In this document: in pieces, positions 1 through 7,446 of the stretch
Layout of the letters: every line of letters starts with the position of its first letter
How positions within the stretch are numbered: position 1 is the stretch's first letter
NCBI RefSeq assembly: GCF_003086775.1
Contig: NZ_CP026001.1
Coordinates: forward strand, 398,429 to 462,428
Direction: 5' to 3'
DNA from: Stenotrophomonas sp. ZAC14D1_NAIMI4_1
GTDB lineage: Bacteria; Pseudomonadota; Gammaproteobacteria; Xanthomonadales; Xanthomonadaceae
DNA length: 64,000 bases
The notes under the pieces: model-generated
Told to the model about the DNA's origin: nothing
Databases searched by the model: none
Seen by the model: the letters and a program-made list of their open reading frames with translations, nothing else
Translations under genes and position numbers: made by a program

Positions 1-102
1 AGCGCTGTGGAACCACCCGATCCCATCCCGAACTCGGAAGTGAAACGCAGCTGCGCCGATGGTAGTGTGGCTCAAGCCATGCGAGAGTAGGTCATCGCCA
101 GG
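1..102 (+). rRNA. rrf: 5S ribosomal RNA (3' part, cut by window edge)
   Basis: This is the 3' portion of a 5S rRNA; its first bases lie outside the window. It is nearly identical to the complete copy at 237-351 and carries the conserved 5S core (CCCGATCCCATCCCGAACTC) and the 3' segment ending CATCGCCAGG. The 16S and 23S genes of the operon should lie just upstream (inference). Confidence 0.95.
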
Positions 103-112
103 GTTTATACCC

Positions 113-146
113 AAAAACCCCGCTGCTTGCGCAGCGGGGTTTTTTC
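113..146 (+). terminator. Rho-independent terminator after first 5S
   Basis: A nine-base-pair GC-rich stem (CCCCGCTGC paired with GCAGCGGGG, loop TTGC) is followed by a T run. It lies about 15 bases after the first 5S, so some transcripts may stop before the second 5S copy. Confidence 0.85.
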
Positions 147-236
147 TTATTAAGTGAAGGCATCGCTTTTCCGGGTACCTTCCGCCCCAAGGGCAAGATC
201 GCGAGCTGGCGCTGCAAGCGCTGCTGCAACCGTCTC

Positions 237-351
237 CCTGGTGAAATTAGCGCTGTGGAACCACCCGATCCCATCCCGAACTCGGAAGTGAAACGCAGCT
301 GCGCCGATGGTAGTGTGGCTCAAGCCATGCGAGAGTAGGTCATCGCCAGGG
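237..351 (+). rRNA. rrf: 5S ribosomal RNA, second tandem copy
   Basis: A complete 5S rRNA of about 115 nt. Its 5' end (CCTGGTGA) pairs with the 3' end (TCGCCAGG) to form helix I. From the GCGCTGTGGAACC segment onward it repeats the copy at the window start. A spacer of about 135 bp containing the first terminator separates the two, so the rRNA operon ends 23S-5S-5S. The exact ends are inferred from the helix I pairing. Confidence 0.93.
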
Positions 352-360
352 TTTACACCC

Positions 361-395
361 AAAACCCCGCTGCTGACGCAGCGGGGTTTTTCTTT
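361..395 (+). terminator. Rho-independent terminator after second 5S
   Basis: Stem CCCCGCTGC/GCAGCGGGG with loop TGAC, followed by TTTTTCTTT. It has the same stem as the terminator after the first 5S but a different loop, consistent with duplication of the 5S-terminator unit. Confidence 0.88.
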
Positions 396-411
396 GCGCG
401 CAGATAATGCG

Positions 412-524
412 GTAGTGCCGGCCGCTGGCCGGCAACCCGATGGCGTTGCATCGTCCGGTAGATCCATGCCATGCGTGGATGCTTTCCGCTCGCGACCAAG
501 GCGCCAACCAAGGTTGGCGACTAC
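412..524. repeat. SMAG palindrome cluster (three elements)
   Basis: Three GTAG-type palindromes stand between the rRNA terminator and the M28 peptidase terminator: 412-434 (stem arm TGCCGGCC), 458-480 (arm ATCCAtGC, with one mismatch to the usual ATCCACGC arm) and a degenerate inverted one at 501-524 ending CTAC. Established knowledge: short GTAG-headed palindromes are the SMAG family of S. maltophilia. The sequence itself shows the GTAG heads and the self-complementary arms. Confidence 0.85.
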
Positions 525-527
525 CGA

Positions 528-558
528 CAAAAAAAAGCGGCGCCCCGTGGGGCGCCGC
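528..558 (-). terminator. Terminator of the M28 peptidase gene
   Basis: Read on the reverse strand, an 11-bp GC stem (GCGGCGCCCC... ...GGGGCGCCGC) is followed by a run of nine T. It lies about 37 bases past the stop codon of the reverse-strand peptidase gene. Confidence 0.88.
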
Positions 559-595
559 CTGGACCTCAACACTGGTCAGTCGAGCAAGCTCGACT

Positions 596-2314
596 CTACT
601 TTGCTGCGGCCGGAGCCTTGTTCTTCATCATCTCGTCGCGGGCGGCCTTGAAGGGATTGCCTTCATACCAGTTCGGCCAGCGATCACCGCCGGCCAGTTC
701 CTTGCCCACGCCGTACATCAGCTCCAGGTCTTCCACGGTGCCATCCAGCTTCCAGGTGCTGGCATCGAACTCATCCTTCGGCCCGTGGTAACGGTTGTTG
801 CCGTAATCGGCAGCCGCCTTGCGGCCCGCTTCGACGCCGCCGTCGCGCAGGTCCTCGCCACCGTCGGCATACAGCGCCGGCACGCCGGCCTTGGCGAAGT
901 TGAAGTGGTCCGAGCGGAAGTAGAAGCCACTCTGCACCGAGGTCTCACCGTGCAGGGTGCGGTCCTGTGCGGCGGCCAGCGGCTTGAGCATGTCCTCCAG
1001 CTCCGAGCTGCCGAAGCCGGTCACCGTCACGTCCTTGGCACGGCCGGCCACCGACATCGCATCGATGTTGATCACACCGGCGATCTTGTCCAGCGGGAAG
1101 GTCGGGTGGGCCACGTAGTACTTGGAACCCAGCAAGCCGGACTCTTCCAGGGTCACCGCCAGGAACACCACCGAACGCTCCGGCTTGGGATCCTGGTGGG
1201 CCATGGCCTCAGCCACTTCGAGGATGCCCGCCACGCCGGTGGCGTTGTCCACGGCACCGTTGTAGATGTTGTCGCCTTCTTCGCCTTCATGCTTGCCGAG
1301 GTGGTCCCAGTGGGCCATGTACAGCACGGCTTCGTCGGCACGCTTGCTGCCCGGCAGCACGCCCACCACATTGCGCGACTGCTTCTGCGCGATCTGGCTC
1401 TTCAGGTCGACGGCGGCCGTGGCCTTCAGCGGCACCGGCTTGAAGCCGCGCTTGCTGGCGTCCTTGTAGGCCTGCGCCAGGTCCAGGCCGGCACCGGCGA
1501 ACAGCGCCTTGGCAGCCTCCGCGCTCAGCCAGCCCTGCACCGGGATGCGGGTTTCCGGATCATCCTTGGCAGGCAGGTCGTACTGCGGGCCGGCCCAGGA
1601 GTTCTTCACCACGTCCCAGCCATAGGACGCGCCGGCAGTGTCGTGCACGATCAGCGCGGCGGCAGCACCCTTGCGTGCGGCCTCCTCGAACTTGTAGGTC
1701 CAGCGCCCGTAATAGGTCATGCGCTTGCCGTCGAACAGCTTCTCGTCGTCGACGTGGAAGCCCGGGTCATTGACGAACATGACGACCGTCTTGCCCTTCC
1801 AGTCCTGGCCGGCGTAATCGTTCCACTTCTGTTCCGGCGCATCGACGCCGTAGCCGACGAACACCAGGTCGCTGGCATCGACCTTCACCTCGGCCTGGCC
1901 GGTACGGGTGCCCACCACTATGTCGGTACCGAACTTCAGCTCGGTGGTCTTGCCGCCCTGGGTGATCTTCAGCACGGTCGATTCGTCGGCCGTGGTCTCG
2001 GTCATCGGCACGTCCTGGAACCAGCTGTCACCGTTGCCCGGCTGCAGGCCGATGCGCTGCATCTGGTCGCGGATGTAGTTGACCGTCAGCTCTTCGCCCT
2101 TGCTGCCCGGGGCGCGGCCTTCGAACTCGTCCGAGGCCAGCGTCTTGACCATCTCGCTGAAGTCGGCGGCGTTGATGCCGGGCGAGAAGGTGTGGGCCGC
2201 CGGGGCGGCCGCAGCGTCGGGGCTGGCGGCCGGTGCCGGGGTGGAAGTGTCTTCGCCTTTGCAGGCGCTGAGCGCGGCCGCGGCGGCCAGGCACAGGAGG
2301 AGTTTGCGGGGCAT
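596..2314 (-). CDS. M28 family metallopeptidase, lipoprotein
   Basis: A predicted zinc aminopeptidase of the M28 family, anchored as a lipoprotein in the cell envelope. The chosen start gives a 572-residue protein with a type II signal peptide and lipobox (LSAC, Cys about residue 18). A longer in-frame start exists upstream but would bury this signal. A PA-type insert lies around residues 150-290. The metal-binding motif HWDHLG is near residue 335, NGAVDNATG follows, the catalytic Glu pair LEESG is near 389 and the last ligand region is SDHFNF. It is transcribed alone with its own terminator and a GC-rich TVNG-repeat gene upstream on the same strand. Exact substrate unknown. Confidence 0.92.
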   Translation of the reverse strand: MPRKLLLCLAAAAALSACKGEDTSTPAPAASPDAAAAPAAHTFSPGINAADFSEMVKTLASDEFEGRAPGSKGEELTVNYIRDQMQRIGLQPGNGDSWFQDVPMTETTADESTVLKITQGGKTTELKFGTDIVVGTRTGQAEVKVDASDLVFVGYGVDAPEQKWNDYAGQDWKGKTVVMFVNDPGFHVDDEKLFDGKRMTYYGRWTYKFEEAARKGAAAALIVHDTAGASYGWDVVKNSWAGPQYDLPAKDDPETRIPVQGWLSAEAAKALFAGAGLDLAQAYKDASKRGFKPVPLKATAAVDLKSQIAQKQSRNVVGVLPGSKRADEAVLYMAHWDHLGKHEGEEGDNIYNGAVDNATGVAGILEVAEAMAHQDPKPERSVVFLAVTLEESGLLGSKYYVAHPTFPLDKIAGVINIDAMSVAGRAKDVTVTGFGSSELEDMLKPLAAAQDRTLHGETSVQSGFYFRSDHFNFAKAGVPALYADGGEDLRDGGVEAGRKAAADYGNNRYHGPKDEFDASTWKLDGTVEDLELMYGVGKELAGGDRWPNWYEGNPFKAARDEMMKNKAPAAAK

Positions 2315-2398
2315 CGTCGTTTCCTGGATACACGAGGGATGGCCACGCCGGGCGCGGCCGGTGAAGGGGAACATTCCCCGTACTGCAGCGCCGGGGAC

Positions 2399-3061
2399 TC
2401 AGTCCGCCGGCGCGGTATCGGTGTCGAACGGGATCGGCTCGGCACCGGTGATCGGCCCGACGCGCGCAGTGCGGTGCACGTACAGCACCACCTCGCGTTC
2501 GAACAGCAGGGCGCCTTCGACCACGGCGTTCGGGCCGATGATCACGCGCGGCTTGCGGCTGGCGGTGAGCGAAACGCTGAAGTTCGGCTTGCGCACGCGC
2601 AGGCCACCACCGACCTGCGAGCCGATGCCCACGGTGATGTCGCCGTTGACCGTCTCCACGTCCTGGCGCACGCGGCTGTTGACCAGGCCGATGCCACCGT
2701 TGACCGTTTCCACACCGCCTTCGATCTGGCTGCCGTGGTCGCTGAAGATGCTGCCGTTGACCGTGCTGACATCGCCGCGGGCGATGACCTCACGGCCCAG
2801 GCGCACGCTGCCGTTGACCGTCTCGATGCTGCCGGTGTGTGCGCGGTCGGCCACGGTGACGCCGCCGTTGACGGTGTCGATGCTGCCGGTCTCGACGCCA
2901 TCACCGACGCGGATGCCACCGTTGACGGTGTCCAGCTTGCCGTAGCGCTGGCCCGGATCGGCGCTGATGCTGCCGTTGACCTTGCTGATGTTGTCCTGCG
3001 CGCCGAGTGGGCCGGCGACCAGCAGCGCGCCCAACAGCAGCGGAATGGAGAGCGTTTTCAT
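2399..3061 (-). CDS. Secreted protein built of TVNG repeats, predicted beta-solenoid
   Basis: A 220-residue protein with a clear Sec signal peptide (cleavage after GPLGAQ). The mature region consists of at least seven short repeats of about 15-19 residues, each containing TVNG followed by G/S and I/V (for example DTVNGGI, ETVNGSV, STVNGSI). This pattern is typical of right-handed beta-helix or bactofilin/DUF4097-like folds in which each repeat is one coil (family knowledge; the assignment to a named family is an inference). The C-terminal 50 residues leave the repeat. Function unknown. It faces away from the envC-like gene and shares the intergenic region with it. Confidence 0.8.
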   Translation of the reverse strand: MKTLSIPLLLGALLVAGPLGAQDNISKVNGSISADPGQRYGKLDTVNGGIRVGDGVETGSIDTVNGGVTVADRAHTGSIETVNGSVRLGREVIARGDVSTVNGSIFSDHGSQIEGGVETVNGGIGLVNSRVRQDVETVNGDITVGIGSQVGGGLRVRKPNFSVSLTASRKPRVIIGPNAVVEGALLFEREVVLYVHRTARVGPITGAEPIPFDTDTAPAD

Positions 3062-3156
3062 GGGGGACCTCGTTGTTGTGCGGCTGGCAGGCCGCGTGCG
3101 TTGATGTCACCATTCCCGGGCACCCCCTGCAACTGCCTGAAGTCACTGGAAAGCCC

Positions 3157-4461
3157 TTGCGCGACAACGTCTTCCCCTCACGCCGACATCACACCGCCGC
3201 TGCCCGCGCCGGGCGTTGCCTGTTGCTGGGGCTGGCCTTGGCGCTGGCGGTTCCCCTGCCGGGCAGTGCGCAGACCGCCTCGACCCGCGAGGCCGAGCGC
3301 AAGCTGCAGAAGCTGCGCACCGAACTGAAGGGCGTTGCGCAGGAGCGCCGGCAGATCGAGGGCCAGCGCGGGCAGGCCTCGCGGCAGTTGCGCGATGCGG
3401 ATGAAAAGGTCGCTCGCAGCGGCCGGGTGCTGGCACAGACCGAAACCGCGCTGCGCGAGCAGAACCAGGCCCTGGCCGAGGCCGAGCAGCGCCGCGCGAC
3501 CCTGCAGGCCAACCTGGCCCAGCAGAACCGCGAACTGGCCGGGCTGCTGCGTGCGGCCTACCAGCTGGGCAACCATGCCCCGCTCAAGCTGCTGCTGTCG
3601 CAGGACACGGTGGCCGATGCCAACCGCGCCCTGGCGTATCACCGTTACCTGCAGCGCGAGCGCGCCCAGCGCATCGCCACCCTCACCGGCGACCTGAAGG
3701 AACTGGAGACGCTGCAGGCCCAGATTGCCGAGCGCAGACAGTCCCTGCAGGGCGCGCAGCGCGACCAGAAGCAGCAGGCGGCCACGCTGGCCGCCGATCG
3801 CCGCGATCGCGCGCAGACCGTGGCCTCGCTGGAAGAACGCTTCAAGGACCGGCGCGAGAAGGAACAGGCGCTCGGCCAGGATGCCAAGGCACTGGAAACG
3901 CTGCTGGCCAACCTGCGGGCAGCGGCGGCCCGAGCCGAGGCCGAACGCCGCGCCGCCGCGCGCAAGGCGGCCGCCGAGAAGGCCGCTGCCGAGAAGGCGG
4001 CACGCCAGGCCAAGGCCGAAGGCCGCCCGCCGCCGCCAACCAAGGTGCCGCCGGCCGTGGCCTCTGCGCCTGCGCCGAAGGTGGGTGGGCTGGGCTGGCC
4101 GCTGTCCGGCAACCTGCTGGCCCGCTATGGCGCCAAGCTGCCCGACGGGCGCACCAGCAGCGGCGTGCTGATCGGCGCACCGGCCGGCAGCACCGTCACC
4201 GCCGTGGCCGATGGCACCGTCGTGTTCTCCGACTGGATGACCGGCTACGGCATGATCCTGATCGTCGACCACGGCAACGGCTACATGAGCCTGTACGCAC
4301 ACAACGACACCCTGCTGAAGGATGCCGGCGCGCGGGTCAGCCGTGGCGATGCGGTGGCCAAGGTCGGCAATTCCGGTGGCCAGGGCGTCACCGCGCTGTA
4401 CTTCGAGCTGCGCCGTGGCGGGCAGCCGGTCAACCCGGACAGCTGGCTGCAGCGGCGCTGA
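3157..4461 (+). CDS. envC: EnvC-like murein hydrolase activator (degenerate M23/LytM)
   Basis: A periplasmic coiled-coil protein with a C-terminal LytM (M23) domain, expected to activate N-acetylmuramoyl-L-alanine amidases during cell division. The likely start is TTG with GGAAAG close upstream, giving 434 residues; an N-terminal hydrophobic segment ends near PGSAQ. Residues about 40-270 are charged heptad-rich coiled coil, and an Ala/Lys/Pro-rich linker follows. The LytM domain (about 315-430) lacks the usual zinc ligands: the expected HxGxD site reads GVLIGAPAG and the final HxH region reads LYFELR, as in non-catalytic EnvC proteins. An S41 protease gene follows about 110 bp downstream, a common arrangement. 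The start codon is uncertain. Confidence 0.85.
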   Translation: MRDNVFPSRRHHTAAARAGRCLLLGLALALAVPLPGSAQTASTREAERKLQKLRTELKGVAQERRQIEGQRGQASRQLRDADEKVARSGRVLAQTETALREQNQALAEAEQRRATLQANLAQQNRELAGLLRAAYQLGNHAPLKLLLSQDTVADANRALAYHRYLQRERAQRIATLTGDLKELETLQAQIAERRQSLQGAQRDQKQQAATLAADRRDRAQTVASLEERFKDRREKEQALGQDAKALETLLANLRAAAARAEAERRAAARKAAAEKAAAEKAARQAKAEGRPPPPTKVPPAVASAPAPKVGGLGWPLSGNLLARYGAKLPDGRTSSGVLIGAPAGSTVTAVADGTVVFSDWMTGYGMILIVDHGNGYMSLYAHNDTLLKDAGARVSRGDAVAKVGNSGGQGVTALYFELRRGGQPVNPDSWLQRR

Positions 4462-4569
4462 ATCGAAGGCACCGCAGGCAGGGCCGGATTCAACGGGAAT
4501 TTAGCTACGCTTCGCGCATAATCGGGGAATGTGCCTTGGGCACGATGCCACCGTCGACAGGAGTGATCC

Positions 4570-6030
4570 ATGCGCGCAGCCCGTACCGCCACCCTCTTGC
4601 TGGCCCTGATGCCAGCGCTGTCCTGGGCGCAGCAGACTGCGCCGGCCGCCACCGATACCTCCGGCCAGGCAGCGAGCAACGAGGAGGCGGTGACCTCGAA
4701 GGTGCCGCTGGAAGACATCCGTCGCTTCGTCTCGGTGTACAACGCGGTCCGCGCCGCCTATGTCGATCCGGTCGATGACAACAAGCTGATGCAGTCGGCG
4801 GTGCGCGGCCTGCTGCTGGACCTCGATCCGCACAGCACCTACTTCAACAAGGAAGACGCCGAGGCCTTCGACGAACAGGCCAACGGCGCCTACGAAGGCA
4901 TCGGCGTGGAGCTGCAGCAGCAGCCGGACAACGCCAGCATGAAGGTCATCTCGCCGATCGACGACACGCCGGCGGCCAAGGCCGGCATTCTTGCCGGCGA
5001 CCTGATCATCGCCATCGACGGCAAGCCGATCAGCGCCATCGATGCCAGCGAACCGCTGCGTGGCCCCGCTGGCAGCAAGGTGGTGCTGACCATCGTGCGC
5101 GACGGCAAGCCCAAGCCGTTCGACGTCAGCCTGACCCGGCAGACCATCCGCGTGACCAGCGTGAAGAGCCGCATGCTCGAACCGGGCTACGGCTACATCC
5201 GCCTGAGCACCTTCCAGGCCGATACCGGTTCTGATTTCCAGAAGCACGTGCAGCAGCTGCAGAAGCAGTCCGGTGGCCAGCTCAAGGGCCTGGTGCTGGA
5301 CCTGCGCAGCAATCCCGGTGGCCTGCTGACCGCTGCGGTGCAGGTGGCCGATGACCTGCTCGACAAGGGCAACATCGTCAGCACCCGTGGCCGCATCAGC
5401 ATCAGCGATGCACGCTTTGATGCGACCCCGGGCGACCTGCTGAAGGGCGCACCGGTGGTGGTGCTGACCGACGCCGGTTCGGCCAGCGCATCCGAAGTGC
5501 TGGCCGGTGCGCTGCGCGACAACAAGCGCGCGCGCGTGGTCGGCAGCCGCACCTTCGGCAAGGGCTCGGTGCAGACCGTGCTGCCGCTGGACAACGGCGA
5601 TTCGGTCAAGCTGACCACCGCGCGCTATTACACGCCCAGCGGCAAGTCGATCCAGGCCACCGGCATCGTGCCCGACGTGGAGCTGAAGCCGGCGCCGACG
5701 CCGGAGGAAGATGCACTGCCGGCCAGCCTGAGCGATTACAGCGAGGCGACCCTGCCGGGCCATCTGCGTGGCGATGATGAAGGCACCGAGGGCTACCGCG
5801 CCGGCGCGGTGCTGCCGGGCGATGCCCCGATCAACGATGCCCTGGCCGAACTGAAGAACCCGGGTTCGGTGGCTGCGCGCCTGAAGGCGGAGGCGGCCAA
5901 GGCCGAGGCGGAGAAGGCCGCGGCGGCAAAGCCGGCGCCGAAGCCTGAGGCGACGCCCGATGCGAAGGCAGAGCCGAAGCCCGAACCGAAGCCTGCGGCC
6001 AAGCCGGCCGAAACCCCGGCCAAGCCCTGA
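4570..6030 (+). CDS. ctpA: S41 carboxy-terminal processing protease
   Basis: A periplasmic tail-specific protease of the CtpA/Prc family that cleaves proteins near their C termini. The 486-residue protein has a signal peptide (to about residue 20, LSWAQQ), a PDZ domain (about 100-180, with GAYEGIGVEL) and the S41 core. The catalytic Ser lies in GSASASE (about Ser306) and the general-base Lys in TFGKG (about Lys331), the usual 25-residue spacing. The last 50 residues are Ala/Lys/Pro/Glu-rich and low complexity. AGGAG precedes the ATG. A CATAAT hexamer at 4517-4522 could be a separate -10 between envC and this gene. EnvC-Ctp pairs control cell-wall hydrolases in other bacteria (family knowledge). 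Confidence 0.94.
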   Translation: MRAARTATLLLALMPALSWAQQTAPAATDTSGQAASNEEAVTSKVPLEDIRRFVSVYNAVRAAYVDPVDDNKLMQSAVRGLLLDLDPHSTYFNKEDAEAFDEQANGAYEGIGVELQQQPDNASMKVISPIDDTPAAKAGILAGDLIIAIDGKPISAIDASEPLRGPAGSKVVLTIVRDGKPKPFDVSLTRQTIRVTSVKSRMLEPGYGYIRLSTFQADTGSDFQKHVQQLQKQSGGQLKGLVLDLRSNPGGLLTAAVQVADDLLDKGNIVSTRGRISISDARFDATPGDLLKGAPVVVLTDAGSASASEVLAGALRDNKRARVVGSRTFGKGSVQTVLPLDNGDSVKLTTARYYTPSGKSIQATGIVPDVELKPAPTPEEDALPASLSDYSEATLPGHLRGDDEGTEGYRAGAVLPGDAPINDALAELKNPGSVAARLKAEAAKAEAEKAAAAKPAPKPEATPDAKAEPKPEPKPAAKPAETPAKP

Positions 6031-6031
6031 G

Positions 6032-6054
6032 GTAGCGCCGGGCCACGCCCGGCG
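6032..6054 (+). repeat. SMAG palindrome (CGCCGGGC arm)
   Basis: A GTAG-headed palindrome with arms CGCCGGGC/GCCCGGCG, placed one base after the ctpA stop codon. Confidence 0.85.
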
Positions 6055-6070
6055 ACACGGAGCTCGCCTC

Positions 6071-6490
6071 ATGGATGACGCTGACGTTGCGACCCTGATC
6101 GCTGGACGGCTGGGCCGGGAGCCATGGGCGCCCGGTGTAGCCGGGCCTTGGCTGGACGCGCTCGCGCATCGGCACTGTATCGCCCCCGACCGGGTTCTCT
6201 GGTGGGACGGCGCACCGGCCACGCAGGTGCACGCCTGCTACGACGATGGCATGCAGGGGCTTGCCCGGCTCGAGGAGCTGCTGGCCCCTGCGCAGGGAGA
6301 GATCCAGCTGATCGTTTCCGAAGAGTGCGCACCGCCCTGGCCGGTGTGGTCACTGCAGGCGAGCGAGCTTCTGCCTCTGCTGGGCGAGCTGCCGTTCTTC
6401 GAATACGCCGTGGTGCTGGATGGTGGCGCAACGCTGGTGTTCGATACCCACCACAACACGTTGCTGGTCAGCCGCGCCCGCAACCGCTGA
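6071..6490 (+). CDS. Small uncharacterised cytoplasmic protein
   Basis: A 139-residue acidic protein starting MDDADVATL, with GGAG a few bases upstream. There is no signal peptide or membrane segment. It has several conserved-looking Trp residues (VLWWDG, PPWPVWS) and ends in a beta-hairpin-like segment with FDTHHNTLL. I do not recognise the family. It lies downstream of ctpA on the same strand, separated by one SMAG palindrome, and converges with the rhomboid gene. Confidence 0.75.
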   Translation: MDDADVATLIAGRLGREPWAPGVAGPWLDALAHRHCIAPDRVLWWDGAPATQVHACYDDGMQGLARLEELLAPAQGEIQLIVSEECAPPWPVWSLQASELLPLLGELPFFEYAVVLDGGATLVFDTHHNTLLVSRARNR

Positions 6491-6495
6491 GGGGG

Positions 6496-6518
6496 AGCCG
6501 GCCAGCGGCCGGCACTAC
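6496..6518 (-). repeat. SMAG palindrome (GCCGGCC arm)
   Basis: An inverted copy ending CTAC between two convergent genes. The hairpin may double as a bidirectional 3' end for both (inference). Confidence 0.82.
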
Positions 6519-6525
6519 CCGCAGG

Positions 6526-7218
6526 TCAGAAGCCGTGGCGCTTGCGCAGCTTGCGGGCGATGGCCGCGCGCACGTACACGCCGTATAGCAGGCCGAACAC
6601 GAAGCCGCCGATGTGCGCCCACCAGGCCACCATGCCGAAGCTCGGGCCGATGTGGGCGAACACCACCTGCAGTGCGGCCCAGACGCCGATCAGCAGGTAG
6701 GCCGGGGCGCGCACGAACTCCAGGAACAGGCCCAGCGGGATGACCACGCCCAGCCGGGCGGCCGGGAACAACGCCAGGTAGGCGCCGATCATGGCCGACA
6801 CCGCGCCGCTGGCGCCGATGATGATCTGGTCCGGGCTGCCCATGGTGTAGATCGCCACCAGGTTGGACACCGCGCCCCCTACCAGGAACAGCAGCATCAG
6901 GCGCCAGGGCCCCAGCACCCGTTCGGCGGGCAGGCCGAAGATGAGCAGGAACACCAGGTTGCCCAGCAGGTGTGACCAGTCAGCGTGCAGGAACAGGGCG
7001 GTGAACAACCGCAGCACGCTGCCGTCCTGCAGGGTCGCCCACCAGTCCAGCGGGTGGGTCAGGCCGGTGGACAGGGCGCCCCAGTCCAGCCAGAGGCTGT
7101 TGCGGGCGTCCCCCGGGCGCGAGATCGACCACAGGAACGCCAGCCACAGTGCCGCAAACAGCACGGGTGTAGCCCAGCGCAGCGTGGCCTTCTTGCGGGA
7201 CGGGAGAGACACGAACAT
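6526..7218 (-). CDS. Rhomboid family intramembrane serine protease
   Basis: A 230-residue inner-membrane protease that cuts transmembrane segments of other proteins. Six hydrophobic segments are visible. The conserved rhomboid features are present: HLLGNLVFLLIFG (oxyanion His and Asn), GASGAVSAM with the nucleophile Ser, and AHIGGFVFGLLYG with the catalytic His in the last segment. The length matches the basic bacterial type without extra domains. A TAGGCT hexamer ends seven bases before the ATG on the reverse strand, a weak candidate for leaderless transcription. Confidence 0.93.
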   Translation of the reverse strand: MFVSLPSRKKATLRWATPVLFAALWLAFLWSISRPGDARNSLWLDWGALSTGLTHPLDWWATLQDGSVLRLFTALFLHADWSHLLGNLVFLLIFGLPAERVLGPWRLMLLFLVGGAVSNLVAIYTMGSPDQIIIGASGAVSAMIGAYLALFPAARLGVVIPLGLFLEFVRAPAYLLIGVWAALQVVFAHIGPSFGMVAWWAHIGGFVFGLLYGVYVRAAIARKLRKRHGF

Positions 7219-7301
7219 GGGCGCTAGCCTAGCGTGCCGGGACTATGCGCGGGCGTGGCGCCTGTTCAGTTTTCGCAACGGAAATACGGCCGCTGCTGTT
7301 A

Positions 7302-7348
7302 TTGTTTCATTAACGGCTCTGGGTAATACTCGCATACGGCGTCGTATG
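7302..7348 (+). promoter_or_regulatory. Promoter with operator-like palindrome before the FadL gene
   Basis: TTGTTT (7302-7307) and AATACT (7325-7330) are spaced by 17 bp and resemble a sigma-70 promoter. Just after the -10, CATACG-N4-CGTATG (7333-7348) forms a six-base inverted repeat that would cover the transcription start, a position typical for a repressor site. The regulator is not identifiable from this sequence. Confidence 0.5.
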
Positions 7349-7446
7349 TCGGGAGGGGAATCCGGCGCGTTCTGGCGGACCTCTGCGGGTCCGGTAGGCG
7401 CAGGCGCACTCAGAGCACCATCACCGCTTACCGGAGAGAGAACACG

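Noticed and set aside
3007..3156. Longer start for the EnvC-like protein at 3007
   Set aside because: It overlaps the start of the divergent TVNG gene and would put the signal-like segment about 80 residues inside the protein.
440..3328. Very long open frame on the + strand over the M28 and TVNG genes
   Set aside because: High-GC codon bias makes antisense frames stay open. It is antisense to two genes with clear signal peptides and family motifs, and its translation is His/Val/Arg-rich without any domain.
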